Positions 44,698-54,189 of a DNA stretch of 64,000 nucleotides are shown piece after piece (positions within the stretch are counted from its first letter, which is position 1; every line of letters starts with the position of its first letter). Source of the DNA: Nematopogon swammerdamellus (lineage: Eukaryota; Arthropoda; Insecta; Lepidoptera; Adelidae); assembly GCA_946902875.1 (NCBI GenBank), contig OX336343.1, positions 19,391,596-19,455,595 on the forward strand, given 5' to 3'. Below the pieces are notes generated by a model. It saw only the letters and a list, made by a program, of their open reading frames with translations. It ran no database searches and was not told the origin of the DNA. The translations under genes and the position numbers were made by a program.

Positions 44698-46476
44698 TAC
44701 TAGCTTTTGCCCGCGGCTTCGCTCGCGTGAAATTTGTATTTCAAAGGAAGAAAGTAAGTAACTAAGGGCGAGCTGGGTTCAGGTAAACGATAAACCGTCT
44801 CGAAGGAAGTGAGTAACTTTTTGAGGCCGAAGGCGGAGTTGCGTTCAGGAAGACGATAAACCTTCTCGAAGACAGTAAGTAACTATGGGCGAGGCCGAAG
44901 GCCGAGCTGCGTTCAGGAAGAGGACAAACCATCTATAAGAAAGTAAGTAACAAAGGGCGACGCCGAAGGCCGAGCTGCGTTCAGGAAGAGGATAACCTTT
45001 TCGAAGAAAGTAAGTAACTATGGGCGAGGCCGAAGGCCGAGCTTCGTTCAGGATGAGGGTAAACTTTTCGAAGAAAGTAAGTAACAGAGGGCGAGGCCGA
45101 AGGCCGAGCTGCGTTCAGGAAAACTGAACCTTCTCGAAGACAGTAAGTGACTATGGGCGAGGCCGAAGGCCGAGCTGCGTTCAGGAAGAGGATAACATTT
45201 TCTAAGAAAGTAAGTAACAGAGGGCGAGGCCGAAGGCCGAGCTGCGTTCAGGATGACGATAAACTTTTTCGAAGACAGTAAGTAACTATGGGCGAGGCCG
45301 AAGGCCGAGCTGCGTTCAGGAAGAGGATAAACCATCTTTAAGAAGTAAGTAACAAAGGGCGAGGCCGAAGGCCGAGCTGCGTTCAGGAAGAGAATAACCT
45401 TTTCGAAGAATGTAAGTAACCGAGGGCGAGTCCGAAGGCCGAGCTGCGTTCAGGAAGACCATAAATCTTCTAGAAGAAAGTAACTTCTTTGTTACTTACT
45501 TTCTTCGAAAAGGTTTATCCTCTTCCTGAACACATCTCGGCCTTCGGCCTTGCCCATAGTTACTTACTGTCTTCGAGAATTTATCGTCTTCCTGAACGCA
45601 GCTCGGCCTTCGGCCTCGCCTATAGTTACTTACTGTCTTCGAAAAGGTTTATCGTCTTCCTGAACGAAGCTCGGCCCTCGGCCTCGCCCTCTGTTACTTA
45701 CTTTCTTCGAACAGGTTATCCTCTTCCTGAACGCAGCTCGGCCTTCGGCCTCGCCCATAGTTACTTACTGTCTTCGAGAAGGTTTATCGTTTTCCTGAAA
45801 GCAGCTCGGCCTTCGGCCTCGCCCTCTGTTACTTACTTTCTTCGAAAAGTTTACCCGCATGCTGAATGCAGCTCGGCCTTCGGCCTCGCCCATAGTTACT
45901 TACTGTCTTTGAAAAGGTTTATCGTCTTCCTGAACGCAGCTCGGCCTTCGGCCTCGCCCTCTGTTACTTACTTTCTTCGAAAAGGTTATCCTCTTCCTGA
46001 ACGCAGCTCGGCCTTCGGCCTCGCCCATAGTTACTTACTGTCTTCGAGAAGGTTTATCGTTTTCCTGAACGCAGCTCCGCCATCAGCCTCGCCCTCTGTT
46101 ACTTACTTTCTTCGAAAAGTTTACCCTCATCCTGAACGCAGCTCGGCCTTCGGCCTCGCCCATAATTACTTACTTTCTTCGAAAAGGTTATCCTCTTCCT
46201 GAACGCAGCTCGGCCTTCGGCCTCGCCCTTTGTTACTTACTTTCTTAAAGATGGTTTATCCTCTTCCTGAACGCAGCTCAGCCTTCGGCCTCGCCCATAG
46301 TTACTTACTGTCTTCTAGAAGGTTTATCGTCTTCCTGAACGCAACTTCGCCTTCGGCCTCAAAAAGTTACTCACTTTCTTCGAGACGGTTTATCGTTTAC
46401 CTGAACCCAGCTCGCCCTTAGTTACTTACTTTCTTCCTTTGAAATACGAATTTCACGCGAGCGAAGCCGCGGGCAA
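44698..46476. mobile_element. array B: giant inverted repeat with Helitron-like ends
   Basis: Left end: ACTAGCTTTTGCCCGCGGCT and CGCTCGCGTGAAATTTGTAT. Right end is the complement: AATACGAATTTCACGCGAGC and GAAGCCGCGGGCAA (the CTAGT terminus is lost). Between them about 11 units run one way and about 13-14 units the other, with the switch near 45483. The unit is ~66-69 bp: GGGCGAGGCCGAAGGCCGAG, CTGCGTTCAGGAAG, and a variable part ending GAAGA(A/C)AGTAAGTAAC. The outermost units on both sides share the variant GAGCTGGGTTCAGGTAAACG, so the arms match end to end. Long frames (for example 45489-46202 plus, repeating SSAFGLAHSYLLSS) follow from two units totalling 135 bp and are not genes. Confidence 0.9.
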
Positions 46477-46488
46477 TTTTTTATCATT

Positions 46489-46890
46489 ACTTATGTCCTC
46501 TAGAGGGCGCCATATCCTATAGCCTATAGACGTTGGATGCGTCTTGACGACCAGCGTACGGTCAAGACGCATCCAACGATACCTCATTTGTCAAATTATG
46601 ATAAGTAGTTTCGAAGTTATTATGAGGGAACAGTTGAACATACATACATACATACATACCGGTCAAAAACATAACTCTCCTTTTCGCTTCGCCGTAATCG
46701 GGTAAAAATAAAAATCTCTTCGCTAATATACCGCGCATACTACACTACGTACAATATAATAAACATACGATCAATTAACTTAAATCAAATAGGAACTTCA
46801 GATAAATAAATATCCGCTAACATCGACTCGCAATAACACTTTTACATAGGTCTGCACCTAAAATTAATCAAATAGATACCTAACGAAGTT
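46489..46890 (-). repeat. element Z, copy 2
   Basis: Reversed Z: TTATGTCCTCTAGAGGGCGC, TTATGATAAGTAGTTTCGAA, CATACATACATAC, CGCTTCGCCGTAATCGGGTA, ATATCCGCTAACATCGACTC and AACGAAGTT. It contains an 18-bp perfect hairpin (46531-46548 with 46561-46578, CGTTGGATGCGTCTTGAC) absent from copy 1. It abuts array B with the same Z end that faces array A. Confidence 0.7.
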
Positions 46891-46954
46891 AACCTACATA
46901 ATATTATGAATCGAATTAAAATATAAGAAACTCTGCCGAGACAATGCATGCACA

Positions 46955-47080
46955 CACACACCGCGCTCGCCAGACCGCATCCCGCGCCGCGTCCCGCGCC
47001 TTCGCCGCCGCCGCCGGGATGCCAGTCTCCGCGAGACGCGCTACTAACCCCCTCCGCGCCGCGCCGCCCATTATTTCGGC
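46955..47080. repeat. GC-rich tract
   Basis: CGCGCTCGCCAGACCGC, CCGCGCCGCGTCCCGCGCC and a (GCC)n run. It occupies a position beyond Z similar to GC1 at 24.37 kb, but the sequence is not closely alignable by eye. Confidence 0.35.
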
Positions 47081-47405
47081 GCTTGGAACAATTCGATTTG
47101 TATGGGAGCCACATCTTAGCGTAGCCGGAAGTGAATTTTAGTAAGCCTATCCTGTGTCCCGTATAGTAAAATGGGCTTGTACTAAGTTTCATCAAATTCG
47201 GATTATGGCTTTAAGAGTTATGGAGGAACATACATACATACATACATACATACATACAGAAAAGATTTCTAAAAATCGTCAATTTAGCATTAGTATCATA
47301 CATAGAGGCTACAAACTCAATATTTCCTAAAACAAAGTAACTTACTCCATGACCATCCCTTACAGATTTATTATTAGTATTGATGATGATTGATTGATTG
47401 ATAAT
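47081..47405 (-). mobile_element. Helitron-like internal fragment
   Basis: TATTTCGGCGCTTGGAACAA, GAGCCACATCTTAGCGTAGC, TAAGAGTTATGGAGGAACAT, (CATA)n and CCATGACCATCCCTTACAGA run parallel to 39.45-39.78 kb, without the CTAGT end. Confidence 0.6.
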
Positions 47406-47459
47406 AAATTTTAAATTTTTATACATTGCATTGTTGAAAGACAAAAGATAGGCCGATAT

Positions 47460-47512
47460 TATTGATAGCGGATAGATACCGAAACCTCCGTGCGCGAGTA
47501 AAACTCATCGTC
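47460..47512 (-). repeat. 52-bp repeat shared with 63.55 kb
   Basis: On the minus strand GAGTTTTACTCGCGCACGGA and GTATCTATCCGCTATCAATA match 63555-63605. The CTCGCGCACGAAGG wording links it to the start of family M. It overlaps the stop of the candidate exon next to it. Confidence 0.6.
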
Positions 47513-47788
47513 TTCGTGTGTTCCAATTTTCAATAATGACAGGTTTTTCCGTAAGCTTTGCTTTGGACGAACAGAAGTATCGATTAAATATTTCCAATGT
47601 CATATAGACCAGAGGTCCTGGAATTACACAACATAAAATTGCGCCGCTCATAATCACTCCGAAAATCATAATGTGAAACCACGAAACATCTCCAGTCAAA
47701 ACATTAAAAGGTATAAAGCGAGGTTTTAAAGGGTCACTTTTGGATGTACGTATATTAAAACTCAAAGGGTCGATTGCGCCAACAAAGA
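47505..47788 (-). CDS. possible terminal exon, one membrane segment
   Basis: An open minus frame of about 94 codons ends in TGA at 47505-47507. It is preceded by a stop and then an acceptor-like TTATTTTAAG at 47789, which would make 47788 the first exon base (phase: two bases of a split codon). Features: a hydrophilic start (NIRTSKSDPLKPR), one ~23-residue hydrophobic segment (WFHIMIFGVIMSGAILCCV region), and a basic polar tail (SSKAKLTEKP, NWNTRRR). Base use looks coding. I do not recognise the protein. It could be the last exon of a membrane protein or a decayed element; the stop lies at the edge of a repeat, which weakens the case. Confidence 0.3.
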
Positions 47789-48388
47789 CTTAAAATAATT
47801 AAGTCCACTTATGCTCATCTTATAAAGACACGTTATAAGTCAGTTGCGTTAATGGTGAAATGTCGTCATTCGAATCCTAAGCTGACTTAAAGATAAGTCT
47901 GGGTATTGGGCCGTTTAACTTTCTAACCAACACTTAAGAAAAGTCAAATTGACATCTGCCACGAAGACCAAATGAATGGCGTCAGCTGTCCATCAAACAG
48001 TTTGTTTTTTCTAGGAACTATTATAGCTCTATTATACAATGTAGTGCCAACTCTGTCTTCTTAACGTTGAAAGATAGAGTTGAAACGAAATAATTGCTCA
48101 TTGCTTGTTACATAATCCTGTCAGAGTGTAGAAATGTAGGATTTGTAGAAAAAAAAAGAAGAACCATTTAGCTAAAGATGAGTTATTTTGTCTTGGTTTA
48201 ATTCGTGGTTCCATTTATCGAGTTACGGATTTAAGCTGTCGTTAGTTATCGGCTCTTTACAGATATTTAAGTCTGTGTTGTCGAAATCAGCCCGCGATTC
48301 GAGTGAGTATAGTTAACGCTGACTTCGGCTCACCCGCATAAGCAGTTTAGCGTGCCCCGCTTCTTAGAAAACCTTAAATTGTAATTAT
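47789..48388. other. unassigned DNA
   Basis: No feature recognised on either strand. Confidence 0.35.
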
Positions 48389-48612
48389 ATGGAAGACGAA
48401 TGCATCGATAGCCTTCGATGGTGGGTGCATAAATTAGCAAGAAACAAGGTGAGTCATTGGAGAAGTAAATTGAAAATGCCTTTGAAAAACGGGGAAAAGT
48501 TATCAAACATGAACTTAGTCATTTAAAAAATGCCATGTTCAATTTTGGAAGCTTGTCGCAGGTCCTAATAAGTGCAGTGCTCCAAGGACAAGGTAACTTC
48601 ACTTTTACGTAA
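48389..48612 (+). pseudogene. coding-like island, two overlapping frames
   Basis: Frame 1 starts at ATG 48389 (MEDECIDSLRWWVHKLARNK) and meets a strong donor-like AAG/GTGAGT at 48448/48449. Read through, it continues to a stop at 48524. Frame 2 (48469-48612) is open with ENAFEKRGKVIKHELSHLK and NFGSLSQVLISAVLQGQ, and ends near another donor-like AAG/GTAACT at 48592/48593. The two could be a frameshifted gene remnant or exons of different transcripts. No domain is recognised. Confidence 0.25.
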
Positions 48613-49639
48613 AACATAAAACCAAAAAAATTAAGAATATTAAGTTTTACCGATCTTAATTCAGTAGTATTCCGGACTAGGTTTGCCCTAATAAGATAAG
48701 TGATGATACCTACAGGGAACTATAGACCAACTCGTGGTCAGCGCGGGAATGCATTTACTCAACTTGGAATGAAAGAGTCAAAAACGTAGAACCGAGTCCC
48801 TCCTGTCAGCTGGCAAAACAAACGACAATGTAATCTCGCCTCCTTGGACCATCGGCGCTATCTGTTATCCCATAATAACTCTACCTAGTTTATTTCATAC
48901 TTAACATCCGTTTTTTTGACCTCGAGTATGCCACTCTATAACATTAAATAATGATAAATCTAATCATGAAAGCGATGAAACGCGGACGGGCTCCACTATA
49001 GATACATATTGCACTTTGCCGGCTTAGCCACGAACCAAATTGTAATCCATTTAAATTATTCGCACTTTGCAATGCGTACCTACTCAAAAACTTTACCCCC
49101 CTCACAGCACCTAATTAAAGTTTGTCCCTGAATAAAGTTCACAAGAGATAGAAGAAACTAACTTTCTTAATAAACGAGCTTAAAAACTTCCATTTGTAGA
49201 TTTCCGAGTGCTACCTAAAGTAATGGGTGCCATTTATAAGTGTTCCACCTCCATATATTAACATTCTATTGTATAAAACGAACACTTCAAAATATTAGAA
49301 TTACTGCTATTGTGATTAATTTATTACTGCACACAATTTCCATCAGATAGCTCGCAACGCGCGTGGTGATAATGAAATGAATGATACGTGCGACCTCTGA
49401 AAGTTTGGTAGATCTCACCAACGAATAAAGCGGAGAATCTGTAACGACGCTCGCACCCTCGTCGATTCAATGTTCGCTTATAAGTCGAGAACTACTGAAT
49501 CAATTCACATGGGGCTTTCACAGACGTGTTCTCGCACATCTAATAATGGTTATTATATTATAGGATATATGCACAGATCAGAGAAGTATTAGCTATTACT
49601 TAGGATTTCTGTGGATATATGCCATAGATAGATAATGTC
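48613..49639. other. unassigned DNA; Helitron-like phrase at 49.48 kb
   Basis: No gene. TATAAGTCGAGAACTACTGA and CAATTCACATGGGGC at 49480-49510 echo the 5' phrase of Helitron-like elements (38.81 kb). Confidence 0.3.
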
Positions 49640-49700
49640 CCGAATGTCCGTGGGCGTCGTTAGACACTCTCGAGTGACTCGGCGTTAAAAAAAAAACTAA
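49640..49700 (+). mobile_element. LINE-C extreme 3' end
   Basis: GAATGTCCGTGGGCGTCGTT, AGACACTC, GTGACTCGGCG and an A run are the last bases of LINE-C in sense orientation. Confidence 0.55.
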
Positions 49701-49749
49701 TTTGTATACATCGGATGTATAAAAACGTACCGATTGGCCGTTTTCTATA

Positions 49750-49804
49750 TTCGAACCACGGTCAGATGGTAAATCGATCGTACCACCGAGCTACCAAGGC
49801 CGAC
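49750..49804 (-). repeat. tRNA-like SINE head without 5S part
   Basis: On the minus strand: GGCCTTGGTAGCTCGGTGGT (A-box type), a ~20-nt spacer, then CTGACCGTGGTTCGAAT (B-box type). Compared with SINE-R heads at 41.5 and 59.9 kb it has the same A and B box wording but no 5S-like segment between them. Too short and unstructured for a tRNA gene. Confidence 0.55.
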
Positions 49805-50211
49805 TATAGTTGTCTTTGCCCCGCACACCATTGATAACTTTTCCCTGCTGCGAAAGCCGATGCTGCTTCTATCCTCTTGTGTTATTTTGTATATAACAAT
49901 CATCTAATTGTTTAGAACAATGGACCGAGCAGTTTGTTGGTAATTACCGGTGCGTTTGTTGCGATAAACGCCCCTTATCGACTTTTGGTGACTTATTCGG
50001 TTGGTTGCGTTCGAACTTTCTCCTGGTTGGGCGCGAGGTGTTTTGAACCTGCGTAGTTTGTGTACGTGCGTATGTTATTGTTTTCAATGTATGTGCTATT
50101 TTTATGTTATTCCACTTTGTTTTCGTGTGTACTGTTTAATTTTATCACATAAGCTAAGCCCACTAACTAATACAACATGCAAATATCGTGACGTGATAAT
50201 ACTGTGAGATT
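49805..50211. other. unassigned DNA
   Basis: No feature recognised. Confidence 0.35.
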
Positions 50212-50412
50212 TTTTTTTTTACAACATCCGTGATGTCAGCCCATAACACCGGGTTGGTGCCATGTCAGTGCTTCCCTCATTTCATGTCGGCCACACTGAA
50301 CTGGACGGAAAACACGAACTAAATTTACGTGTAGCCGTTCCGACTGACGTTTCATTCAGTGCGGTGGTTACATCCCGGTCGGGATAAACTCTACCACCTA
50401 TTAAGGAAAGAA
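50212..50412 (-). repeat. SINE-R, 5' truncated
   Basis: A T-rich run, CATCCGTGATGTCAGCCCAT, GCTTCCCTCATTTCATGTCG, CACACTGAACTGGACGG and GATAAACTCTACCACCTA. The promoter head is missing. Confidence 0.75.
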
Positions 50413-50457
50413 TGGAGATGAATAAAAACTGAAAAGCGTGTTTATTTATTCATTTCT

Positions 50458-50597
50458 TAGGCCCACTTGCACCAACACGAATTTAACGATATAAACCAGT
50501 TTAACTCGTTAAGCTAGTACCCGTTGACTGTGGGAACCGCGTTTAAATCCATAACTCGCTACTTAACTCTAAATTCGTGTTGGCGCAATTGGGCCAC
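50458..50597. mobile_element. short MITE with inverted ends
   Basis: TAGGCCCACTTGCACCAACA and CGAATTTAA at the left pair imperfectly with TAAATTCGTGTTGGCGCAAT and TGGGCCA at the right. Total about 140 bp, non-coding. GGCCCACTTGCACCA-type ends are frequent in insect genomes. Confidence 0.65.
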
Positions 50598-50799
50598 AAT
50601 TTTGCTACGTTTCTCGAAAATTTAAGTTTTTATTGAATATTTATATAAGACATTTATCACCGAAATTTTAAGCAACGAACTTATAAATAGTTTTACATAA
50701 GTATGCCTAGGAATATATTATAATTCATTCATAATCAATTTATAAATTGGAAGTGAACGAAAGTGATCTGCTGTGGAGTAAATTTTCGTCATTTTTAGT
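50598..50799. other. unassigned DNA
   Basis: AT-rich, no feature. Confidence 0.35.
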
Positions 50800-50926
50800 C
50801 AGCAAATCTGCTGGCATGGCGCCTAAATGAGAGTGGCTTCGCGAGGAGAGGTGATTTTGGCTCTGTCGACTGCACCATTGGTCTCTCGGCACCGCCACTA
50901 ATGTTGGTTTACATAAAAAAAACTGC
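50800..50926 (+). mobile_element. LINE-B 3' UTR fragment
   Basis: AGCAAATCTGCTGGCATGGC, CTTCGCGAGGAGAGGTGATT, GCTCTGTCGACTGCACCATT and GGTTTACATAAAAAAAACTG (end). Only the last ~125 bp of the element. Confidence 0.75.
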
Positions 50927-51587
50927 CAACCGACTTTACTTCGTTTTACTGTGCTTTCGTAAATACATTACTGAAATTATAAAGTGGTCGCCCTACGGCT
51001 GTGTCAAGCTTGTGTCATGCATGCCACTCTCAAACGTCAGTATAGTCACTAATCCAATAGTTGCACAGACGAGTCAGCTTGCTCATAGCGTGCCATTCAC
51101 TACACGACCGAGTCCAAACTCGCGTCCCGACTCGTGACCATTTAGAGAAGGCGACCATGGAGAAGAGAGGTGGGGGGAGTTAGTTAGCTAGCAAACTGGA
51201 TGCGACTCCACCAACTGGGGGATATGCCATCGAACGAATTGGTCATTGTGTCGGTCACGTTCACGGAGTGCTCGAAACCTAGCGCCCGGGAGTCAAATGC
51301 TGCTGCTGTCAACATGCATGTTTTGGTATACGAAGCCGTGCCTCCCACCGCTAAACTGGCGTTTTACTAGAAATTAGATCTAGCAGCAACTTCTCTCATC
51401 TACATGCTCGTGATTCAGCGCTGCGCTGTACAAAGGACTCGTCCTCTATTCCCCAAGCATATGACAACGAATTTTCAAGTTAACGTCGAGGTTTCCTCAC
51501 ATAATCTGTGTAAAATAGACTACTTCGGGACTGCTTCAATCTGCGTTCTAGAAATGTTGGATTCTAAATTACATGCACTGCCTACGG
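50927..51587. other. unassigned DNA
   Basis: No supported gene or repeat. Short frames on the plus strand lack domains. Confidence 0.3.
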
Positions 51588-51848
51588 TACTGAGTAATCG
51601 GTGTTGCGATGCAAAAACTCTGGTAAATTACAGCACAACATGGACCACCACGTTTAGCAAATTATTAGGACATTTAGATAAGTAAGGCACGATGTCGCAT
51701 CTGCTGTATGACTCGGTGGAAGGACCGTGCCAAGGTGAGAGGTAGTATCCTGTCGGCCGCACGGCATCTCGTTATTAGTCGCCTTTTACGAAATGCACGG
51801 GGTGACATCCAGTGGGGTTATTCTTTTTACCTACCTTCCCCACACGTT
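51588..51848 (+). repeat. family Q element
   Basis: GAGTAATCGGTGTTGCGATG, ACCACCACGTTTAGCAAAT, TGACTCGGTGGAAGGACCG, AGTCGCCTTTTACGAAATGC and CCTTCCCCACACG. Diverged full-length-like copy. Confidence 0.65.
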
Positions 51849-52287
51849 ATGCCACCGAAATGGAATCAAAAAAACCTTACCTATGTGACACATTTTTACT
51901 TATAATTTATTTGTTTGGGAAACTTCTAGATGTGAATGACGAATTAATGAAATTTTGCCGTAAGAACCAAAGGTGGATGTTACCGATCCGAAGTGTACGC
52001 ACGGACTCATCCGGAGGCGGCCTGGTTCGCTAGTGAACGGCAGGCCTGCGCATGCAAGACAGAGCAAGGAGCCGGGATAGGAAGCCCGGATCATTGCGCG
52101 AGAACAATCGCCTCAGTTCAACTAATTGCAGTATTCACTCGTGTCGATAGCTTGCGCGGGATGAGCACGACACGTAGACACGTAGACACACTTTGTAGGC
52201 ACTTTAGAAGCACCCTAAGAGAAATGATGAACTCTGGTAACTCAGGAGAAGAAATTCTATGCTCGCCCCTTTTTTTGTTCTGTAATC
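51849..52287. other. unassigned DNA
   Basis: GC-mixed sequence. Several overlapping frames on both strands without a domain. Confidence 0.3.
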
Positions 52288-52552
52288 CAACATGGGTGGC
52301 TGTGCCGAGAGACCAATGGTGCAGTCGACAGAGCCAAAATCACCTCCCCTCGCGAAACCACGCTCAGTTGGGTGCCATGCCAGCAGATTTGCGGACTGTT
52401 GCGAGGCTGTCTAGCCTGTTAATACGACGTTCGAAGACACCCAGGTAAAAGGATTCGGGAAATACACTCGCCGGAAGACAGTTCCACACCATAGCGGTGC
52501 AACAAAGAAACGATTTAGAGAACCGATGGGTTTTCAAAAACCCTGGCAACAT
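52288..52552 (-). pseudogene. LINE-B C-terminus and 3' UTR
   Basis: The minus frame 52364-52552 reads THRFSKSFLCCTAMVWNCLP, SVFPESFYLGVFERRINRLD and RKSAGMAPN, the C-terminal tail of LINE-B. The 3' UTR (GGTGGCTGTGCCGAGAG) extends left to 52288. No catalytic domain remains. Confidence 0.75.
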
Positions 52553-52591
52553 ACTTGAAATGTTTTGTTTGTTTTCCGGGTAAAGTATTTT

Positions 52592-52593
<2 letters not shown>

Positions 52594-52637
<44 letters not shown>

Positions 52638-53820
52638 TGCTACCGAACTGGGTGGCTCTGTCCGAGGTCGCAACCTCAGGCGCAGCCAATTTCACCCCCG
52701 AGGAGGTGCCAGTCCGGCTTGGAGGTGGACTAATGTTGCTGGGGAAAGGCTATTAACCCGCGATTTGAAGATCTGTGGATTGTAGGAGTGGGGGAAGATA
52801 TTTCCTGGGAGCCCGTTCCACACCTTTGCAGTGCGGCACAAGAACGATTTAGAGAATCGTGCAGTTCGAAGAACTCTTCTGTCGACTACAAACGGGTGTT
52901 CCGCGAGAGTATGGCGGGTTTGGCGAAGGCGAACAGGAGGAGGAGGGATAAGGGAAGCAAGTTCGTCAGAGCAGCGGCCATAGTAGTACCGATAAAACAG
53001 GCTCAATGACCCAACGATACGTCTGCGCTTTAGAGGTTGAAGGTCCTTTGTGAGTACGGAGTCACCAATGAGGCGAATGGCTCGTCGCTGAATAGAATCC
53101 AAGGCTGAAAGAAGGTACTCAGGGGAACCCTCCCAAAGATGACTGCAATATTCCATCACCGGTCTTACTTGTGCTTTGTAGAGTGTAAGCAGTTGGACCG
53201 GCGTGAAAAATCGCCGACAGCGGTAAAGGACCCCTAATTTTCGAGACGCTAGTTTCGCCTTGGACTCTATGAACGATCGAAACCCAACGTCCCTGGACAC
53301 CTCCATACCCAGGACGCCCAGACTACCATCGTTGGGGACTTGGCTGCCCTGAAAAGTGGCTTGGAGAGGAAACGGATCAGCCTTAGTAGAGAAGGCACAA
53401 GCTTGCGTCTTGGCTACGTTGAAGTTGACCAAGTTCTTCTTCCCCCAAGAGGATACTTTTTCGAGAACCTGGTCAACCCGAGCAACAGTTTCGCGTCTCG
53501 CGTTTGCTGCTGAGGCCTCTCTACCCTTCCAGTCCTTGATGAACCCTTCGTGCACCGTGCTGTCGTCCGCGTAACAGTGTATTTCGCCGAGCGAGAGCAT
53601 GTCGTTTATGAACAATAAAAACAGCGTAGGCGATAGCACGGATCCTTGTGGAACACCAGCGTTAATTGAGTAGTCGGCCGAGCAGGCACCATCTAGGGTG
53701 ACAAATATCGACCGGCCACTCAAAAAGCTGGAGATCCAGGTGCACAGTTTTGTAGGGACACCGTAGGCCGGAAGCTTGCTCAAGAGTCCCCAATTTAATT
53801 TTGACGCGGACATGCGTCTT
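52594..53820 (-). mobile_element. LINE-A, 5'-truncated non-LTR retrotransposon
   Basis: A 42-base T run (52594-52635) is the element's poly-A tail. Between it and the stop codon lies a short 3' UTR with CACCCAGTTCGGTAGC on the minus strand. The coding part extends to about 53815, where the element breaks off, typical of incomplete target-primed reverse transcription. The long pure tail suggests a young insertion. A related fragment in the opposite orientation lies at 37.35-37.68 kb. Confidence 0.85.
52692..53813 (-). CDS. LINE-A reverse transcriptase, C-terminal 373 codons
   Basis: An uninterrupted frame encodes the later part of a Jockey/CR1-clade reverse transcriptase: GLLSKLPAYGVP, WISSFLSGRSIFVTLDG, GVPQGSVLSPTLFLLFIND and the catalytic CYADDS (residues ~80-85, YADDS instead of the more usual YADDT). 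Then come thumb and C-terminal parts FNVAKTQACAFS, LGVLGMEVS, SIQRRAIRLIGD, SLSLFYRYYYGRCS, FSKSFLCRTAKVWNGLP. The endonuclease and early RT motifs are missing, so the apparent ATG start is an artefact of truncation. The intact frame supports recent insertion. It would act on element RNA in target-primed reverse transcription; alone it cannot be autonomous. Confidence 0.9.
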   Translation of the reverse strand: MSASKLNWGLLSKLPAYGVPTKLCTWISSFLSGRSIFVTLDGACSADYSINAGVPQGSVLSPTLFLLFINDMLSLGEIHCYADDSTVHEGFIKDWKGREASAANARRETVARVDQVLEKVSSWGKKNLVNFNVAKTQACAFSTKADPFPLQATFQGSQVPNDGSLGVLGMEVSRDVGFRSFIESKAKLASRKLGVLYRCRRFFTPVQLLTLYKAQVRPVMEYCSHLWEGSPEYLLSALDSIQRRAIRLIGDSVLTKDLQPLKRRRIVGSLSLFYRYYYGRCSDELASLIPPPPVRLRQTRHTLAEHPFVVDRRVLRTARFSKSFLCRTAKVWNGLPGNIFPHSYNPQIFKSRVNSLSPATLVHLQAGLAPPRG

Positions 53821-54189
53821 TCTACGTCGTTACGTTACCACAGAGATGCGGTTATTTTTTCCCTCCAAATTCCTAACTAACAATAAGTATGGAGGGCGAG
53901 CGGGGTAAATTTGAAAATCGAATATTGGAAAACAATTATTTCAATCCCCTATTGGTCCAACCACTATTGGTCGCAAATGAAAACCATAACAAATGTGATA
54001 TTAGAAGAAAGAACAGTAAAGGCAACTAAAGCATAATGAGCAGCGACTTTTAGAATGATTATTATTTATTTGCTTAATATGTGGTTGATCTCTGATCAAT
54101 GAGAGACTGTGCATTCAAATCTTGCGGGTAGGCACTTACATTTTTCCTGCCTACCTACCTGTCCTTCCAACCAAATTATTTCCTTTTCA
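53821..54189. other. unassigned DNA
   Basis: AT-rich, no supported feature. Confidence 0.35.

Noticed and set aside
45489..46202. 237-codon open frame with repeating SSAFGLAHSYLLSS peptide
   Set aside because: It is array B read in one frame. Unit pairs total 135 bp so no stop is met; the other arm gives the mirror peptide. No start context or homology.
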